Assembly (NCBI RefSeq): GCF_003255815.1 | Contig: NC_037680.1 | Span: forward strand, 12,994,603 to 13,058,602 | Reading direction: 5' to 3' | DNA length: 64,000 bases | Source: Theropithecus gelada | Taxonomy: Eukaryota > Chordata > Mammalia > Primates > Cercopithecidae | Shown here: positions 31,612 through 45,112 of the stretch, one piece after another | Position numbering within the stretch: the first letter of the stretch is position 1 | How the letters are laid out: each line of letters begins with the position of its first letter | Notes under the pieces: generated by a model | The model's database searches: none | Told to the model about the DNA's origin: nothing | The model's input: only the letters and a program-made list of their open reading frames with translations | Position numbers and translations under genes: made by a program

Positions 31612-32950
31612 ATCTTCACTTCTTTGTTTTGAGCCCTCCTTATAATTTGTCTTTATGGCCTGGTTGGCGTGCTTTACAACAAATACCCTGCTTTAAGCCA
31701 GAATTCACAACTTTAGATTGTCATTTGCATTCTAGCTTTCACTATTTTACTTAAATGTTTTCCTTCAATAGAAAGGCCAGGGTATTAATTTTTTATTACC
31801 TTCTTTAATGTCATATTGTGGATGAAGGTAAACCAGGATTTTTACGTAGAGTCATTAATAATTGAAATCTGTTCATTTCTGTTTTGAGAAATAGTATTAT
31901 ACTTTTCATATCTGTTGTCTTTTTTACCTTTGCTATTATAATATCGAAAGTGGTTTTTATATTTGTGTCAGTGCACTTGCTTCAGTTACACAGCCTCACT
32001 TTTATCTCCTCCCTGCCGTTCTTTTAGGGCAAAGGGGGTGGTCTGAAATTGAATGTGAGTCACTTTTAAATTTGTATTATTCCCCATCAGTGGGAAATTT
32101 TTGTCTATATACTGAAATGTCATGGTAAACTTAAAAAAGCATGAATCTTCACCAAACTGAACACCATTCAGCAAATTAAACCCCATGAAATAATAAGCTT
32201 AAATAAGTTAAGACGCTAGTGACAAACTCTATCTAGTCTTATAGTTAATATTAATAACATCCATTAACTGTATGAAAATATTTTTAAATATTCACGTGAC
32301 TTAATTTTATTTTCCAATATTGTAATATTAAAAGTTTTAAAACCCCCAAAAGTAATGTGCTGTTGTATTACTATTTAAGAATAAAATCAGTATCAGCATG
32401 TTTTGGTGACCCAGAAATGGTCTCTTATCATTGAGTTCTTTTGTCTGTTACTCAGAGTTGAATAGCTGTCAGCAGTAAATGACTTTTATATGTAGCCTAA
32501 TTAGATAAATCTACACTTTGTTCACTAGATGCAATGCGGTTCATGTAATTGGAATTAATAAAGAATGGCTTTGCTGGATCAAGCTTAAAAATAAATTTAG
32601 TAAAGTGTAAAAGCCCCGGAGCCAAAAGTGCTGCCAAGGTGTATACTGAAGGAAAGCAGCCACCCCCCAGGTCACACTTAAGTAGATATTGATGCAGCTT
32701 CTCTTACAAACTCCTGATTTAGTCTTTTGTGATGCATTTTTTTCTTATACCAGTTCCAAGTCCCTTAAGATTAGATTGTAAAGAGCACACCCTTTTCTAA
32801 GTATTTTTGTTGGTCATGGTCTGTTCTCATAGCACATCTCCAATTTACTTGATCTTTTCCATCTTCTCTTTACTTAGTTCCATTGCCTCTTTCTTGAGCT
32901 CTAGCAATCAGAACTCCATGTATAATATGCAAGATTTAAAGGTATTACAG

Positions 32951-33228
32951 GGCCTGGCATGGTGGCTAATGCCTGTAATCCCCATACTTTGGGATGCTGA
33001 AGCGGGCGGATCTCTTGAGGTCAGGAGTTCAAGACCAGCCTTGGCCAACATGATGAAACCCCGTCTCTACTAAAAATATAAAAATGAGCTGGGTGTGGTG
33101 GCACATGCCTGTAATCCCAGCTACTGGGGAGGCTGAGGCAGGAGAATCGCTTGAATCTGAGAGGCAGAGGTTGCAGTGAGCTGATATCACACCACCACAC
33201 TCCAACCTGGGCAACAGAGCGAGTGTGC
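32951..33228 (+). mobile_element. Alu, sense, CCNT2 intron 2
   Basis: Sense Alu from GGCCTGGCATGGTGGC to GGGCAACAGAGCGAG. The poly-A tail is lost. Confidence 0.9.
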
Positions 33229-33559
33229 ATTTCAATTCATTGTTATACTCTGGTCATGTTTTACAGGCGTCAAATCAGCATGTGTTTCATTGTGAAGTCT
33301 AAGCAGATGTTTATTATAGCTCACTTCTTCTTCTGCCTTTTAGTTTAATAAAGCAATAATTAATCCAAGAATAATCTTATGCCCAAGATCCGTTAGCATT
33401 ACTCAGAAATACTGCAGTGCTGTCCAGTAGAACTTTCTGCATAGTGTAAGTTTTGTCTATTTGTGCTCTTCAATGTAGTAGGTACTATCTTGTAAATTTG
33501 AGACGGTTAGCCTAGATAATTTTTAAATTCCTTTTAAACTATAAATTACCTGGTTGAAG

Positions 33560-33745
33560 TTTTATTAAGATCTCACTATGACAGGCACTTTATATTTGTC
33601 TTGTTTTCTCAGGTAAAGTATTCTCCTAAGGAAGCAGACGCAGTTACTAAGTGACTTGTCCAAAATTAAAACTATTATGTGGCTGGGATTTGAACCCAAG
33701 TCCTTTGCTTAATCCCAAACTGTAGTTCTCACTTTTTCCTATTCT
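33560..33745 (+). repeat. MIR, sense
   Basis: Core phrases 'agtgacttgtccaaaattaa' and 'gctgggatttgaacccaagt' are typical of MIR SINEs. Confidence 0.75.
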
Positions 33746-34169
33746 AGTGTATTTCAGAAGTAGAGCACAATAGCAATTTATGCCAGTGATTTGTAAGATT
33801 TATAAAGTAAACAATGAAAAAAACCTCAGATTTTGATTTGCCCGCCTCATTGCACTAAATCCAATGAGGTCCTCTTTATAAGTCCCAAATTCCTCTTTTT
33901 CAACTATACATCAGTGTTAGCATTTATGCATTGTGTATCACTGTTTTTCTTTAGGGTGCTTTCTGTTTGCTTTCATGTGACTGTTCTCTGTCAGGTTTTA
34001 AGACTCAGCTGAAGTTCCTACTCTTTCATAAAGCATTCCCCAGATAACTCTCTTTTCCATTTGTGAATTTATCTCTCTGATCTTACCTTTGAATCTTATT
34101 CACATCAGTTGTATTCCATCTGTTTGGGAGTTTATAGTGTGACTGTACATATGAGATGACTTTTTTTCT

Positions 34170-35700
34170 TTTTAATTATAAAATATATAAAACCAACAAA
34201 CAAATGTATAGCTTAGGGGATTATTATAAAACCTTGTAATCACCAACCAAGTCAAGAAATAGAACTTTGCCAACTACCCCAGAATGCCTCCATGTGCTCA
34301 ACTCAGTGTCAACCCCTCCCGCCAAAAGTAACTAGTATTCTTTTTTTTGAGATGGGATTCTGGTCTTGTCACCCAGGCTGGAGTGCAGTGGTGCAATCTC
34401 GGCTCACTGCAACCTCTGCCTCCCGAGTTCAAGTGAATCTCCTGCCTCAGTCTCCTGAGTAGCTGGGATTACAGGTGTGCGCCACCATGCCCAGCCAATT
34501 TTTGTATTTTTAGTAGAGATGGTTTTCACCATATTGGTCAGGCTGGTCTCAAACTCCTGACCTTGTGATCCCCTCACCCAGCCCCAGTATTCTTACTCTA
34601 ACAGTAATTACTTTCTTTATAGTTTTAGCACCCAACTCTCCATTCCCAAATACCATAGACCTTGCTCATTATTAAAAATTTGGTAAATCTTTGAAGTCTC
34701 TCAGTATGCATGTTTCCCCTCCATTCTTCTATGTCACCTAAGTTTTATCTGTTGAAGGACCCTAGGGTGTGTGACCTGTAGAGTTTCCACCTGTCTGAAT
34801 ATTGCTGATTGTATAGTCACGGTGCAGTTTACTGTGTTCCTTTGTTCTTGCATTCCTGGAAAAATTGATGATTAGATCCAGAAACTTAATCAGACTCCTG
34901 TTAGATCCCTTAGGCAAGACTATAGATGGTGTTAATGTTCTTTTCCTCAGAAGGCCTAGCGTCTGGTTGTCTCTCTTTGTAGTGTTAGGGGCTGTTGATA
35001 TTCAATGCCTGGATCCTTTCATTCATTGGTGATACTCTAATTCTGTCATTTCTTTCTTGCAAATTGGTATTTTTGTATTGAAATTCTTGATTAATCTCCT
35101 ATGTGGACACCCAGTGGTACGTATCATGTAGGATAATTACTTGATTTTTGCCCTTTTTGTGATATAATTCACATACTGTACGTTTCACCCATTGAAAGTA
35201 TGATGCCGTGGGGTTTGTGGGGTTTTTTTAAGAATATTCACAGAGGTGTGCATCAATTTTTAGAAGTTTTCACTACACCAAAAAGAAATCCCCAACCCAG
35301 CAGTCATTTCTCCCTATTCTTCGCCCAGCCTGTTAATAGACATTTCATAAATGGAATCGTACAATATGTTGTTCTTTGTGACTGACTTCTTTCACTTACC
35401 GTATTTTCAAGGTTAATCTGTGTTGTATTTATCAGTAGGTTGTTTATTTTTCTTGCTGAACTACCCATTATTCCACTGTGTGGCTAGACCAAATTTTATA
35501 TATCTGTTCATCAGTTGGTGGGCATTTGGATTGTAAGCCACTTTTTGGCTAATATGAATATTGCGGTTAAGAACATTTGTGTACAAGTTTTTGTGTAGAC
35601 TTGTGTTTTTGGTTTCTCTTGGGCTTATACCCAGAAGTAGAATTGCTGGATCATACGGTAACTCTAGATTCCAATAATACTGGAAACTTGGATAGCTGCC
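34170..35700 (-). mobile_element. Old L1, antisense, interrupted by an Alu
   Basis: Antisense L1 phrases are seen at 34180-34330 and 35150-35690 ('ttctcttgggcttataccca'). Minus-strand translation at 35690-35461 resembles the ORF2 end. The middle 34584-35148 is less certain. Confidence 0.6.
34341..34583 (-). mobile_element. Alu, antisense, truncated
   Basis: Antisense Alu from GAGATGGGATTCTGGTC to CCCTCACCCAGCC. It lacks about 40 bases near its 5' end. Confidence 0.9.
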
Positions 35701-35701
35701 C

Positions 35702-35966
35702 TTTTTTTTTTTTTTTTTTGAGACTAGGTCTCTGACACCCAGGCTGGAGTGCAGCAGCACAATCATGGCTCACTGCAGCCTCAACCTCCTGGATTCAAGT
35801 GATTCCCCCACCTCAGTCTCCCAAGTAGCTGGGCTTACAGGCACGTGCCACCACACAGTTAATTTTTTAAATTTTTTGTACAGACGGGTCTCACTGTGTT
35901 GCCCAGGCCATTCTTAAACACTTGGACTCAAGCAGTCCTCCTGCCTCAGCCTCCCAACACTCAGCC
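35702..35966 (-). mobile_element. Alu, antisense, old
   Basis: Poly-T then GAGACTAGGTCTCTGACACC, ending CAACACTCAGCC. Diverged and AluJ-like. Confidence 0.88.
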
Positions 35967-37858
35967 TAAAGCAGCTCTTTGCAGTGTGATTTGTCGCTTT
36001 AAGCACTGCTCTTCTAATCTTTTCTTACGTTGTCTGTGTGTGAACTGAATACTCTTCGGTTACTAATTTTTGTGAGATACTAACTTTCCTGAACTTTAAA
36101 AAGGTGATATACTTTCAGAGTACTTTAATAACTTCACAGAGCTCCCTTTTCTGTTATTTTGTATAATGTTCAGAAGTGTAGCAGCTTACTTTCTGGGAGT
36201 TTCTGGCCCTCTTCCCCTCCACATTTTTAGTTTCGCTTTTCCCTTGTCTCTATCTTACTGATTGTGCTTTTCCTCCCAATGGTTTCTCTTCAAAATGGAG
36301 TCTTGGAAGAGAACCTTGGGAGATCAATTTCAAAAGTTCATAGAAGTTAGCTTCAGTCTTTTAATCCTTACTGTGGGTCTCTTGCATCCATCTACTTATT
36401 GGACTGGCAAAACTCTCAGTTCTAGCTGCTGTTCTTACATTGGCCTGTCATGATTTCCAGTGAATGTCTGTTGGCTCTTTGAGGTTCTTTTTTAATCAAG
36501 TCCAGCACGTGCCCCATTCCTTTGCATTTTGTTGCACTGTGCTGTGTATGTTGACATAGTAGCCTGTTTTGACCTCATTCATATATATTAGGAATTCCCT
36601 TGGAATGGCTTGTCATGTGATTTGGTTTTAACTATCCATGGGGTTTTGGTTTTGCTATCTTGTTGCTCTGTTTTTCTGTGGGGATTTAGGTATCCCCTCT
36701 GCAGCCATCATGTCAGAATTCTTCAGGTAAATCGCTAGAAGTTTATCTTCATTCGGGAGATGATACACTCATTTCCAGTGGGACCACAATAGGCTATCAT
36801 TTAAATGTACTTATAAATACTTCTGGGAAAATGAAGTTGTTTTTTTAAAAGAATAAATCACTTGAAGTTTATGTTAAATAAGGAAGCTGTGGAAGAGTTC
36901 ATTTATTGATAGGCATTACAAAGTATATATGATATTCTTGATTGATTTTCTCAAATTAATTCTGAAAGCTACTCTAGAACTTCCCCCAGAAAGCTTTAAA
37001 TGTTATTTTGAAACATGCTGTTCTTATCTGCCTAATTACAGGGATGCTGACTTCAGTGAATGTATTATTATACAAGTCTTACGAAGTATTCCTGAAGCTG
37101 CTTAAAATTTTTTTTGCAAAATTAAATGATTGTGAAATAACTCATGCCTTTTCTCTGCACACACAGATACGTGTATGTTTTAGCCTTGGTAATTTATATG
37201 CTTCTCTGTGGTCCTAGCCCAGCCTTTTTGTTGAGTCATTGCGTGGCAGGAGTGCAAGAGAGTTAACCCAGTCCTGCAAGATCCAAGGCCCTTTCAAACC
37301 ATAACAAATTCTAAACTTAGGTGTATAGAGTAGAATAGGTTTATATATTAACAAATGTGCATTGAGTGTTTGCATTGGCCAGGGCATATAAATGTCTCAG
37401 TATAAAATCAGACAGATTTTATATAGCCTATAAACTGACTTTCAAGGCCACGTCAGAACAGGAGTTTTGTTTTTAGTTATTAATACCTAAAATTGGTTAA
37501 GGTAATTTTTTAAGTGAAAATCCAATTAGATCACTGCATTTTATTATAAACATACATACACATTTTAGGGAGTACATATTTACACATTTTCTAGGGATTA
37601 GGGGAAATGATGGAATCCTCCTTACCACTCCACATTTTGGGGTGTTAACCTAATATTTTACCCTGAAATAAGCTAAGGCTCTGATTGTTTAGTGATATAT
37701 TACATACTCTTTCTATGGCTATATATGAGGAAATACATGTAACGTGAATTTTTCTCTAAATTATTGGAGCTGATACAGAAAAATGGATGAGAACTGTAGA
37801 AGTTCACCTGTTTGTTGTTAAAAGTGAAGTTAATGTCTGTGCTTAGTGACAATATGCT

Positions 37859-38053
37859 GTTCAAGCAATTCTCCTGCCTCAGCCTCTCAAGTAGCTGGGA
37901 TTATAGGCATGTGCCACCACACCCGGCTAATTTTAGTAGAAATGGGGTTTCACCATGTTGGTGAGGCTAGTCTCGAACTCCTGACCTTCAGTAATCCACC
38001 TGCCTTGGCCTCCCAAAGTGCTGAGATTACAGCGTGAGCCTCCATGCCCGGCC
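37859..38053 (-). mobile_element. Alu fragment, antisense
   Basis: Starts inside the Alu at TTCAAGCAATTCTCCTGCC and ends CCATGCCCGGCC. The part carrying the 3' end of the Alu is missing. Confidence 0.88.
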
Positions 38054-38065
38054 TCACATTATATT

Positions 38066-38368
38066 TCTTTCTTTTTTTTTTTTTTCTGAGACGGAGTTTC
38101 ACTCTTGTTGCCCAGGCTGGAGTGCAGTGGCGTGATCTCGGCTCACCACAGCCTCTGCCTCCCAGGTTCAAGCGATTCTCCTGCCTCAGCTTCCCGAGTA
38201 GCTGGGATTACAGGCACGCGCCACCACATCCAGTTAATTTTGTATTTTTAGTAGAGACAGGATTTCTCCATGTTGATCAGGCTGGTCTCGAACTCCCGAC
38301 CTCAGGTGATCCACCCACCTCGGTCTCCCAAAGTGCTGGGATTACAGGCGTGAGCCTCCGTGCCGGCC
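38066..38368 (-). mobile_element. Alu, antisense
   Basis: Full antisense Alu from poly-T and GAGACGGAGTTTCACTCTTG to CGTGCCGGCC, directly after the previous fragment. Confidence 0.93.
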
Positions 38369-39104
38369 TGCATTTCTATTTGATAGTGATGATGTGGACT
38401 GTAGTCATTTGTATCCACCAACAAATAAAATTTACTGTTGGCATGCACGCTATAGTAAATCCTTCCAAAGGCAAATGTGCACTTTCACACTCATCTTAAA
38501 CTGAGGGTTCATTTAGAAGTTGAAAAAAAATGGGAAAGATGATTCTTCTGTGGCCAAAAATCTGAAGATAATGAAACTGTATGTAGTTCCATCCTTAAAA
38601 AGAAATAGCTGAGAGGGCAGGAAGAGAAAATTCTGAGGGCTCGGGGGCAATCTTTCAACGATGCAAGGATTCAGAGAGCATACCAGGTATCTCCACACCC
38701 CCACCCCAAGGTAGGTGTTTCAGTTACTTTATGTTGCTCTAGCTCCGCGATTGGTGTTTTGAATGCTTAGCGTGAGTAACTGTTTGAATTGATATGGTTC
38801 ACTTTATGTAGACTTAAATGTCTGGTAAAATTATTTTTGTTACCCAAACAAGCAAATTAATAATTTTATGAAATAATTGCCCTTTAAAAAATAATTGCAT
38901 AGTGTAAATGCCAAGAAATTACTTGCTGTTTAGTAAATTGATATTGTCAAAACAAAACCTGATTCTACTTTTAAATTAACAAATGTGTGATAAAGTTATA
39001 CATAGTTAAGGTGCATATTGTTTATTAGTATTTGTTATGATTAGGCTTTTGGTTTTCTTGAAATTTCTTTTGTTAGTGCACGTACACTACATCTATGGAG
39101 ATCT

Positions 39105-39395
39105 GGCCAGGCACGGTGGCTCACACCTGTAATCCCAGCACTTTGGGAGACAGAGGTGGGAGGACCGAACCCAAGAGTTCAAGACCAGCCTGGGCAACTT
39201 GGCGAGACCCTGTCTCTACAAAAATTAATCTTTTAAAAAATTAGCCCGGCATCTTGGTGTGTACCTGTGGTCCCAGCTGCTTGGGAGGCTGAGGCAGGAA
39301 AATCACTTGAGCCCAGGAGATTGAGGCTGCAGTGAGCCATATTCATGCCACTGCACTCAAGCCTAGGTGACAGAGCAAGACCCTGTCTCAAAAAC
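39105..39395 (+). mobile_element. Alu, sense
   Basis: Sense Alu from GGCCAGGCACGGTGGCTCAC to CCCTGTCTCAAAAAC, AluJ/S-like, next to an antisense Alu (inverted pair). Confidence 0.92.
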
Positions 39396-39422
39396 AGAGA
39401 GAGCGCTAATAAAGAGAAGGGC

Positions 39423-39686
39423 TTTTTTTTTTTTTTTTAAAGACAGATTCTTGCTCTGTTACCCAGGCTGGAGTGCTGTGGCATAATCTCAGCTCACTGC
39501 ACCCTCCACCGGAGTAACTGGGATTACAGGCATGCACCACCATGCCTGGCTAATTTTTGTATTTTTAGTAGTGACAGGGTTTCACCATGTTGGCCAAGCT
39601 GATCTTGAACTCTTGACCTCAAGTGATCCACCTGGCTTGGCCTCCCAAAGTACTGGGATTACAGGCATGAGCCACCGCACCTGGCC
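39423..39686 (-). mobile_element. Alu, antisense, with internal deletion
   Basis: Antisense Alu after poly-T, missing about 30 bases around 39508, ending GCACCTGGCC. It faces the Alu at 39105 with only 27 bp between. Confidence 0.92.
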
Positions 39687-39713
39687 TAAATAGATGTCTT
39701 TAACGTTTGCTCC

Positions 39714-41455
39714 TTAAAAACAAAAATGAGATACAATTCATATACTGTAAAATCCACCTATTTAGGATGCTTAATTGAGTGGCTCACATGGAGTTATACA
39801 ACCATCAGCACAATCTGTGTTTAGAATATTTGTATCACCCCAAAAGGAAACCTGGTTCCTGTTAGCAGTTCACCAGTCCCACTCCCCTTCCCAACCCTGG
39901 GCAACCCCTAAATTATTTTCTGTCTCCATAGATTTGCCCATTCTGGACATTTCATATAAATGGAATCATGTATATACGGTCTTTCACGAAGCATGTTTTC
40001 AAGGTCCATTCATGATGTAGAATGTATTAGTACTTCATTCCTTTTTACTGCAGAGTAATTAATATTCTATTCGTCATGTGGCTGTACCTCCTTTTATTTA
40101 TCCATTTATCAGCTGATGGACATTTGGGTTGATTACACTTAACAGCCGTTCCACTGCCTATTATGAATAATGCTGCTATGAACATTCATGTACAAGTTTT
40201 TATATGGATGTATGTTTTCATTTCTTATGGGTGAGAGATACATGAGAGTGGAATTGCTGGATTGCTATGGTAACTTTAGACTCCAATAATCTTTTTGGAT
40301 AGCTTTTAAAAAACGTTTTGAGGAACTGCCAAACTGTTTTCCAAAGTAGCCATACCATTTTGTGTTCTCACAATGTGTGAGGGTTCCAATATCACCACAT
40401 TTCTTGTCTTTTTTTATTGTAGTCATCCTAACTGTGTGAAATGATATCCCCCATTCTATGCATTGTCCTTTTTATGTTCTTGGTGGTATTTGCAGCACAA
40501 ACATCCAATTTATTAATCTTTTTCTTCTATAATTTGTGTTCTTGATAGCATATCTAAGAAACCTTTACCTAAACTAGAGTCATAAAGATTTCTTTCTCTT
40601 TTCTTCCAAGAGTTTTATTGATTTAGCTCTTACATTTAGGTCTGTGATTCCTTTTGAGTTAGTTTTTATGTATGACGTAAATAAGAGTTTGACTTCTTTT
40701 TTTTTTTTTTTTTTTTTTTTGAGGCAGAGTCTCGCTCTGTCGCCCAGGCTGGAGTGCAGTGGCGTGATCTCGGCTCACTGCGTGCTCCGCCATTCTCCTG
40801 CCTCAGCCTCCTGAGTAGCTGGGACTGCAGGCGCCCACCACCACACCTGGCTAATTTTTTGTAGTTTTAGTAGAGGACGGGTTTCACCGTGTTAGCCGGG
40901 ATGGTCTCGATCTCTTGACCTCGTGATTCGCCTGCCTTGGCCTCCTGAAGTGCTGGGATTACAGGCATAAACCACCTCGCCATCTCATTTTTTTTTTTTT
41001 TTTGGTATTTGAATATACAGTTGTCCCAGCACCATTTGCTGAAAAAAGAGTTCTTTCTCCCACTGATTTCTTTTGGGATTGTTAGTGAAAATCAATTGAT
41101 CATAAATGGAAGGGTTTATTTCTGGACTCTGAATTCTATTCCATCCTCTTATGCAGACCACATAGTCTTTTAACTTTTGAATTCAGGAAATATGAGTCTT
41201 CCAACTTTGTGCTTTTTCAAGATTGTTTTGGTTATTCTTAGTCCCTTGCATTTCCATGTGAATTTTAGGATCAAGCTCATCAGTTTCTGCAATAAAGGAG
41301 CTGAGATTTTTATAGGGCTTGCGTTGAATCTGTAGATAGATTTGGGGAGTACTGCCATCTTCGTGATAATCTGTTCGAAGGAAAGTGGCCTTTTGTAACA
41401 TTTATGTAGTATATTTGAATGCCTATGCAATGTTAATGTTCTTGTTTCACAATAC
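39714..41455 (-). mobile_element. L1M, antisense, with nested Alu
   Basis: Antisense L1 3' UTR and ORF2 sequence. The minus-strand ORF at 41170-41430 gives a recognisable ORF2 stretch (MAVLPKSIYRFNASPIKI). An Alu at 40697-40983 interrupts it. Confidence 0.82.
40697..40983 (-). mobile_element. AluY-like, antisense, nested in L1
   Basis: Antisense Alu after a long poly-T, with a small deletion around 40787 and a degraded 5' end at CACCTCGCCATC. Confidence 0.9.
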
Positions 41456-41481
41456 TATATAAGTCATTTTTTGTCCTTTTG

Positions 41482-41581
41482 GTTTTTTAAGAGAAGGGAT
41501 CTCACTCTATTGCCCAGGCTAGCCTCAAATCCTGGGACTCAAGCAGTCCTCCCACCTCAGCCTCCCAGGTAGCTGGGACTT
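41482..41581 (-). mobile_element. Short Alu monomer fragment, antisense
   Basis: About 100 bp of antisense Alu-like sequence ('cccaggctagcctcaaatcc') with both ends missing. Confidence 0.7.
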
Positions 41582-41701
41582 AAAGTGGTATTTTTTAGAT
41601 TTATTGTAGGCTGTTAGGAGCCGTGTCTATGTAAGAGAGAGTAGATAGAGCCTTAACTATGAAATACTAAGTATACTTTGTAAGTTGATTTTTTTCATTT
41701 T

Positions 41702-41976
41702 TTCTTTTTTGTTTTTTTGAGACAGTCTCACTGTCACCCAGTGGCGCTCACTGCAACCTCCGCCTCCCAGGTTCAAGCGATTCCCCTGCCTCAGCCTCGC
41801 GAGTGGCTGGGATTACAGATGTGTGCCACCACACCTGGCTAATTTTTTTGTATTTTAGTAGAGACGGGGTTTCACCATGTTGATCAGGCTGGTCTCGAAC
41901 TCCTGACCTCAGGTGATCTGCCCGTCTCGGCCTCCCGAAGTGCTAGGATTACAGGCGTGAGCCACCACGCTCAGCC
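41702..41976 (-). mobile_element. Alu, antisense
   Basis: Antisense Alu from GAGACAGTCTCACTGTCACC to CACGCTCAGCC, with small deletions at its 3' end. Confidence 0.92.
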
Positions 41977-43489
41977 AATATTTTTTCTTTTTAGAAACAT
42001 TCATAATGCTGAGGTACTCCCCACTAAATAATTTTTTAAATGCCGGTTATGTTAACCATTTTTAGTATATTGTGTAAGTATAATGTAGTTACTCTATGGA
42101 AATCAAGCCTTATTCTCTTAATCAGTACTGCTTTTCAGCAATATTGAATACTGATATTTTGGGACTGTTATTAAGCCAGCTTTCTTTTAAATGTAATTAG
42201 GTATCTTAACATCCAGCTTGAAGTTTTTTTTTAATTTTTAATATAAATTTTCTTTCACGTCAGTCTTTCACTCATACATAATTATTTGAGTAAGAAAACA
42301 ACTAAAATGCCACACTGGGTTAATAATATTTTCTGCAATTCCTTAATGCTGGTGTTTCTAGTGCAGCATAATTAAGGATTCAAACCACTTTTTAATAATG
42401 TGCTATAATTTTAGTTTGATAGGCTCACACTTGGCAAATACCAATTAACAAATGGGCATTTTGACTTATTCCACTTTCTTCTTTGTGAGTCTGTTACCTC
42501 TCTTGTCTTTCCTCTACTTTCCTTTCCTTATTCTAAGACCTTTCTATAAGCCTATAATAAAGTTATACAACTATCCCTTCTCCTAAACTATAGCCTTAAC
42601 AAGAAATTTCAAAATTCTGAGCTGTGATGACTAGAGCTTGCTGAGTATTTGTTAATGAAGTAAGTCCTTTTCAAGGCACTGAAAATAGTTATCCTAGAGT
42701 TAGGGGTTGGATGGGGGGTGTTTAGGGCAATTAAGGGCAAGGGGAGAAAATGGCTTCGCTAGCTTATAGAACCTAAAGATGAAACAGAAGAACAGGTTAG
42801 AATGAACATGTTGGTAATAGTAAATGAAAAGCAAACTTGGAAGCCATTTATTTGCTTCTGTTGGGGTTTTCCTGGATTGGGAGATTTAATGTTGAAGAGT
42901 AATCAGATAGCTTTGGCTAGTTCTTAAATACAAATGCACCCACAAAGTGTTTGCACAGGATTAATTATTAATATTAAGAGAATAAGGACTGGAATGATTC
43001 ATTGAAACTGAATACAGCCATCTTCGGTGACTTAGAAATTACCCAGACTTTTTGTTAACTAAGCCTGACCTTGCCTCCGTTATCAAGGTTGAAACCAGCA
43101 GTGGAGAGTGAAGAGTATCAGCAGTAAGGGTATCAGGAGCAGAGAAGGGAGACAGCAGCCAGGAATGGGCAGGATGAGAAAAAACGGAGAAGGAAGGGAG
43201 TCAGATCAAGAAGTAGGAATGGAAACAAAAAGGAATAAAAAAGAGAAGGAGTGAAAGTAATGCGGATGTAAATCATTGAAGTAATGGCAAGTATCGTAAC
43301 TTCCGTGTTTGGATATGCTTGCTTAGACTGCAGCAGGACCCTCCAAGAATTAAGTTTACCCGTGAAAGGAAGAAGGTGAGCAAGAGAGAAGGGAATTTTA
43401 AAAATATACTTGTTAAATTGTTTTTTAAATTTAAAATCAACATTAATGCACAATTTTTAAAATTTTTCAACATAGTAGTAATATTTGAG

Positions 43490-43690
43490 TCATATTACTA
43501 GGGAGCACTGTTCTAAGTCCTGTGTATATTGGTTCATGTAATCCTCACATAACTTTGCAAGCAGGGACTATTAATATTTCTCCCATTTTACAGATGCAGA
43601 AACTGAGCCACAAAGAGAGTAAGTAAATTGTCTAGGCTAGTCAGATCACAGAGCCAAGATTCCACTTGAGGCAGCATGACTGCAGCTGGC
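43490..43690 (+). repeat. MIR, sense
   Basis: The MIR hallmark 'ccattttacagatgcagaaa' is followed by an 'agagtaagtaaattgtctag' relative of the core. Confidence 0.8.
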
Positions 43691-44793
43691 TTTGTCACCT
43701 CTACCTCTACCTCTCCCTCTCCATGATTTGTATGATATGTTTCTATAGAAATTTGTCTTGTTTTGAGAATGTTACATTTCCTTAAAGTAGTTATATATCT
43801 GCTAGAGTAACAAACTCATGACACTATTCAGAGTTCAAACAATTCTAGTCACTATTCACATCAACTTCCTTTTACTTTTTTCCCTTTAGAGTAATTTGGG
43901 AAAGTTTATTAAACTAGGTCCAAAATACGAAAATAAATAGTGCATGGTCCCTGTCCTCAGTGAACTGAATCTCAGTTTGTAATTGTTTGGTTACTTGAAC
44001 CAAACCAGCTGTACTCCTCCAGCAATACTAGTGTGAATTATTTGGCTTGAACCAAGCTTGCCAGTGAATGTTTCTTGGCTTCAAAAGTTTGCTCACCTTT
44101 AAAAGCTATGGACCAACTAGTAATATTTCTGTTACCCAAAACATTTGGAATTCTTTTAAGCCTCACAACAAAATCACCTTCCATACAAAAAGCAGTAGTA
44201 CCTAGTTTGATCACCTTCCTTAATCATCCTTGAAATTAAAGCTTTGCATGGATACTCACAAAATATTTATCTAAAAAGGTGTTTTGTTTTGTTTTACAGC
44301 CTTGATGGACGAAAATGTTTGCAGGTTATAGAGAAGGAAATGTGAATGGAGTTAGTGGATTTCACCAGGAACTTTGGAAAAGTGTTGGGTATTAGTCTTT
44401 AGTTGGCAAGTATTTCTTGATCAGTGTCTTTTAGGCAAATAAGAGAAATTCTGGATCATCTGACAGGAAGGAAGTTAAGTACTAAATTCGGTCTAATTTG
44501 GCTTTTTGACCTGAGCCTCTGTTGCTTCACTCTGACAAATAGTTTTAGCATTTGAAGGCTTGATTAGCCATTCCCCTGTTAGACATGAATAATGATAATA
44601 AATGAGAGATTGTGGGAAACTGAGAGTGTCTTCATTTTCTTGACTGTACTATGTGGGCATCGGCTCTCAGATTTTTATAGTAGCATTTGGAATACTTTGA
44701 ATTTAATATTGGTGCCGTTACATATTATCCATATCTCATTCATTCAACAAATTGAACCACAGCCACATAGTGCTAAATACTAGGAACACAAAT
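43691..44793. other. CCNT2 intron 2, unrecognised stretch
   Basis: No repeat family or coding signal was recognised here. Confidence 0.5.
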
Positions 44794-44808
44794 AAAGAAC
44801 TCTGTTGT

Positions 44809-45112
44809 GGCCGGGCGCGGTGGCTCAAGCCTGTAATCCCAGCACTTTGGGAGGCCGAGACGGGTGGATCACGAGGTCAGGAGATCGAGACCATCCTGGC
44901 TAACATGGTGAAACCCCGTCTCTACTAAAAAATACAAAAAACTAGCCGGGCGAAGTGGCGGGCGCCTGTGGTCCCAGCTACTCAGGAGGCTGAGGCAGGA
45001 GAATGGCGTGAACCCGGGAGGCGGAGCTTGCAGTGAGCTGAGATCCGGCCACTGCACTCCAGCCTGGGCGACAGAGCCAGACTCAGTCTCAAAAAAAAAA
45101 AAAAAAAAAAAA
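44809..45112 (+). mobile_element. AluY, Old World monkey type, CCNT2 intron 2
   Basis: Full-length, near-consensus Alu with a pure A tail of about 26 bases. The duplication AAAGAACTCTGTTGT is exact at 44794-44808 and 45113-45127. Confidence 0.96.

Noticed and set aside
38044..38499. 151-codon open frame in CCNT2 intron 2
   Set aside because: It is a translation of an antisense Alu; many similar Alu-derived frames across the window were left out for the same reason.
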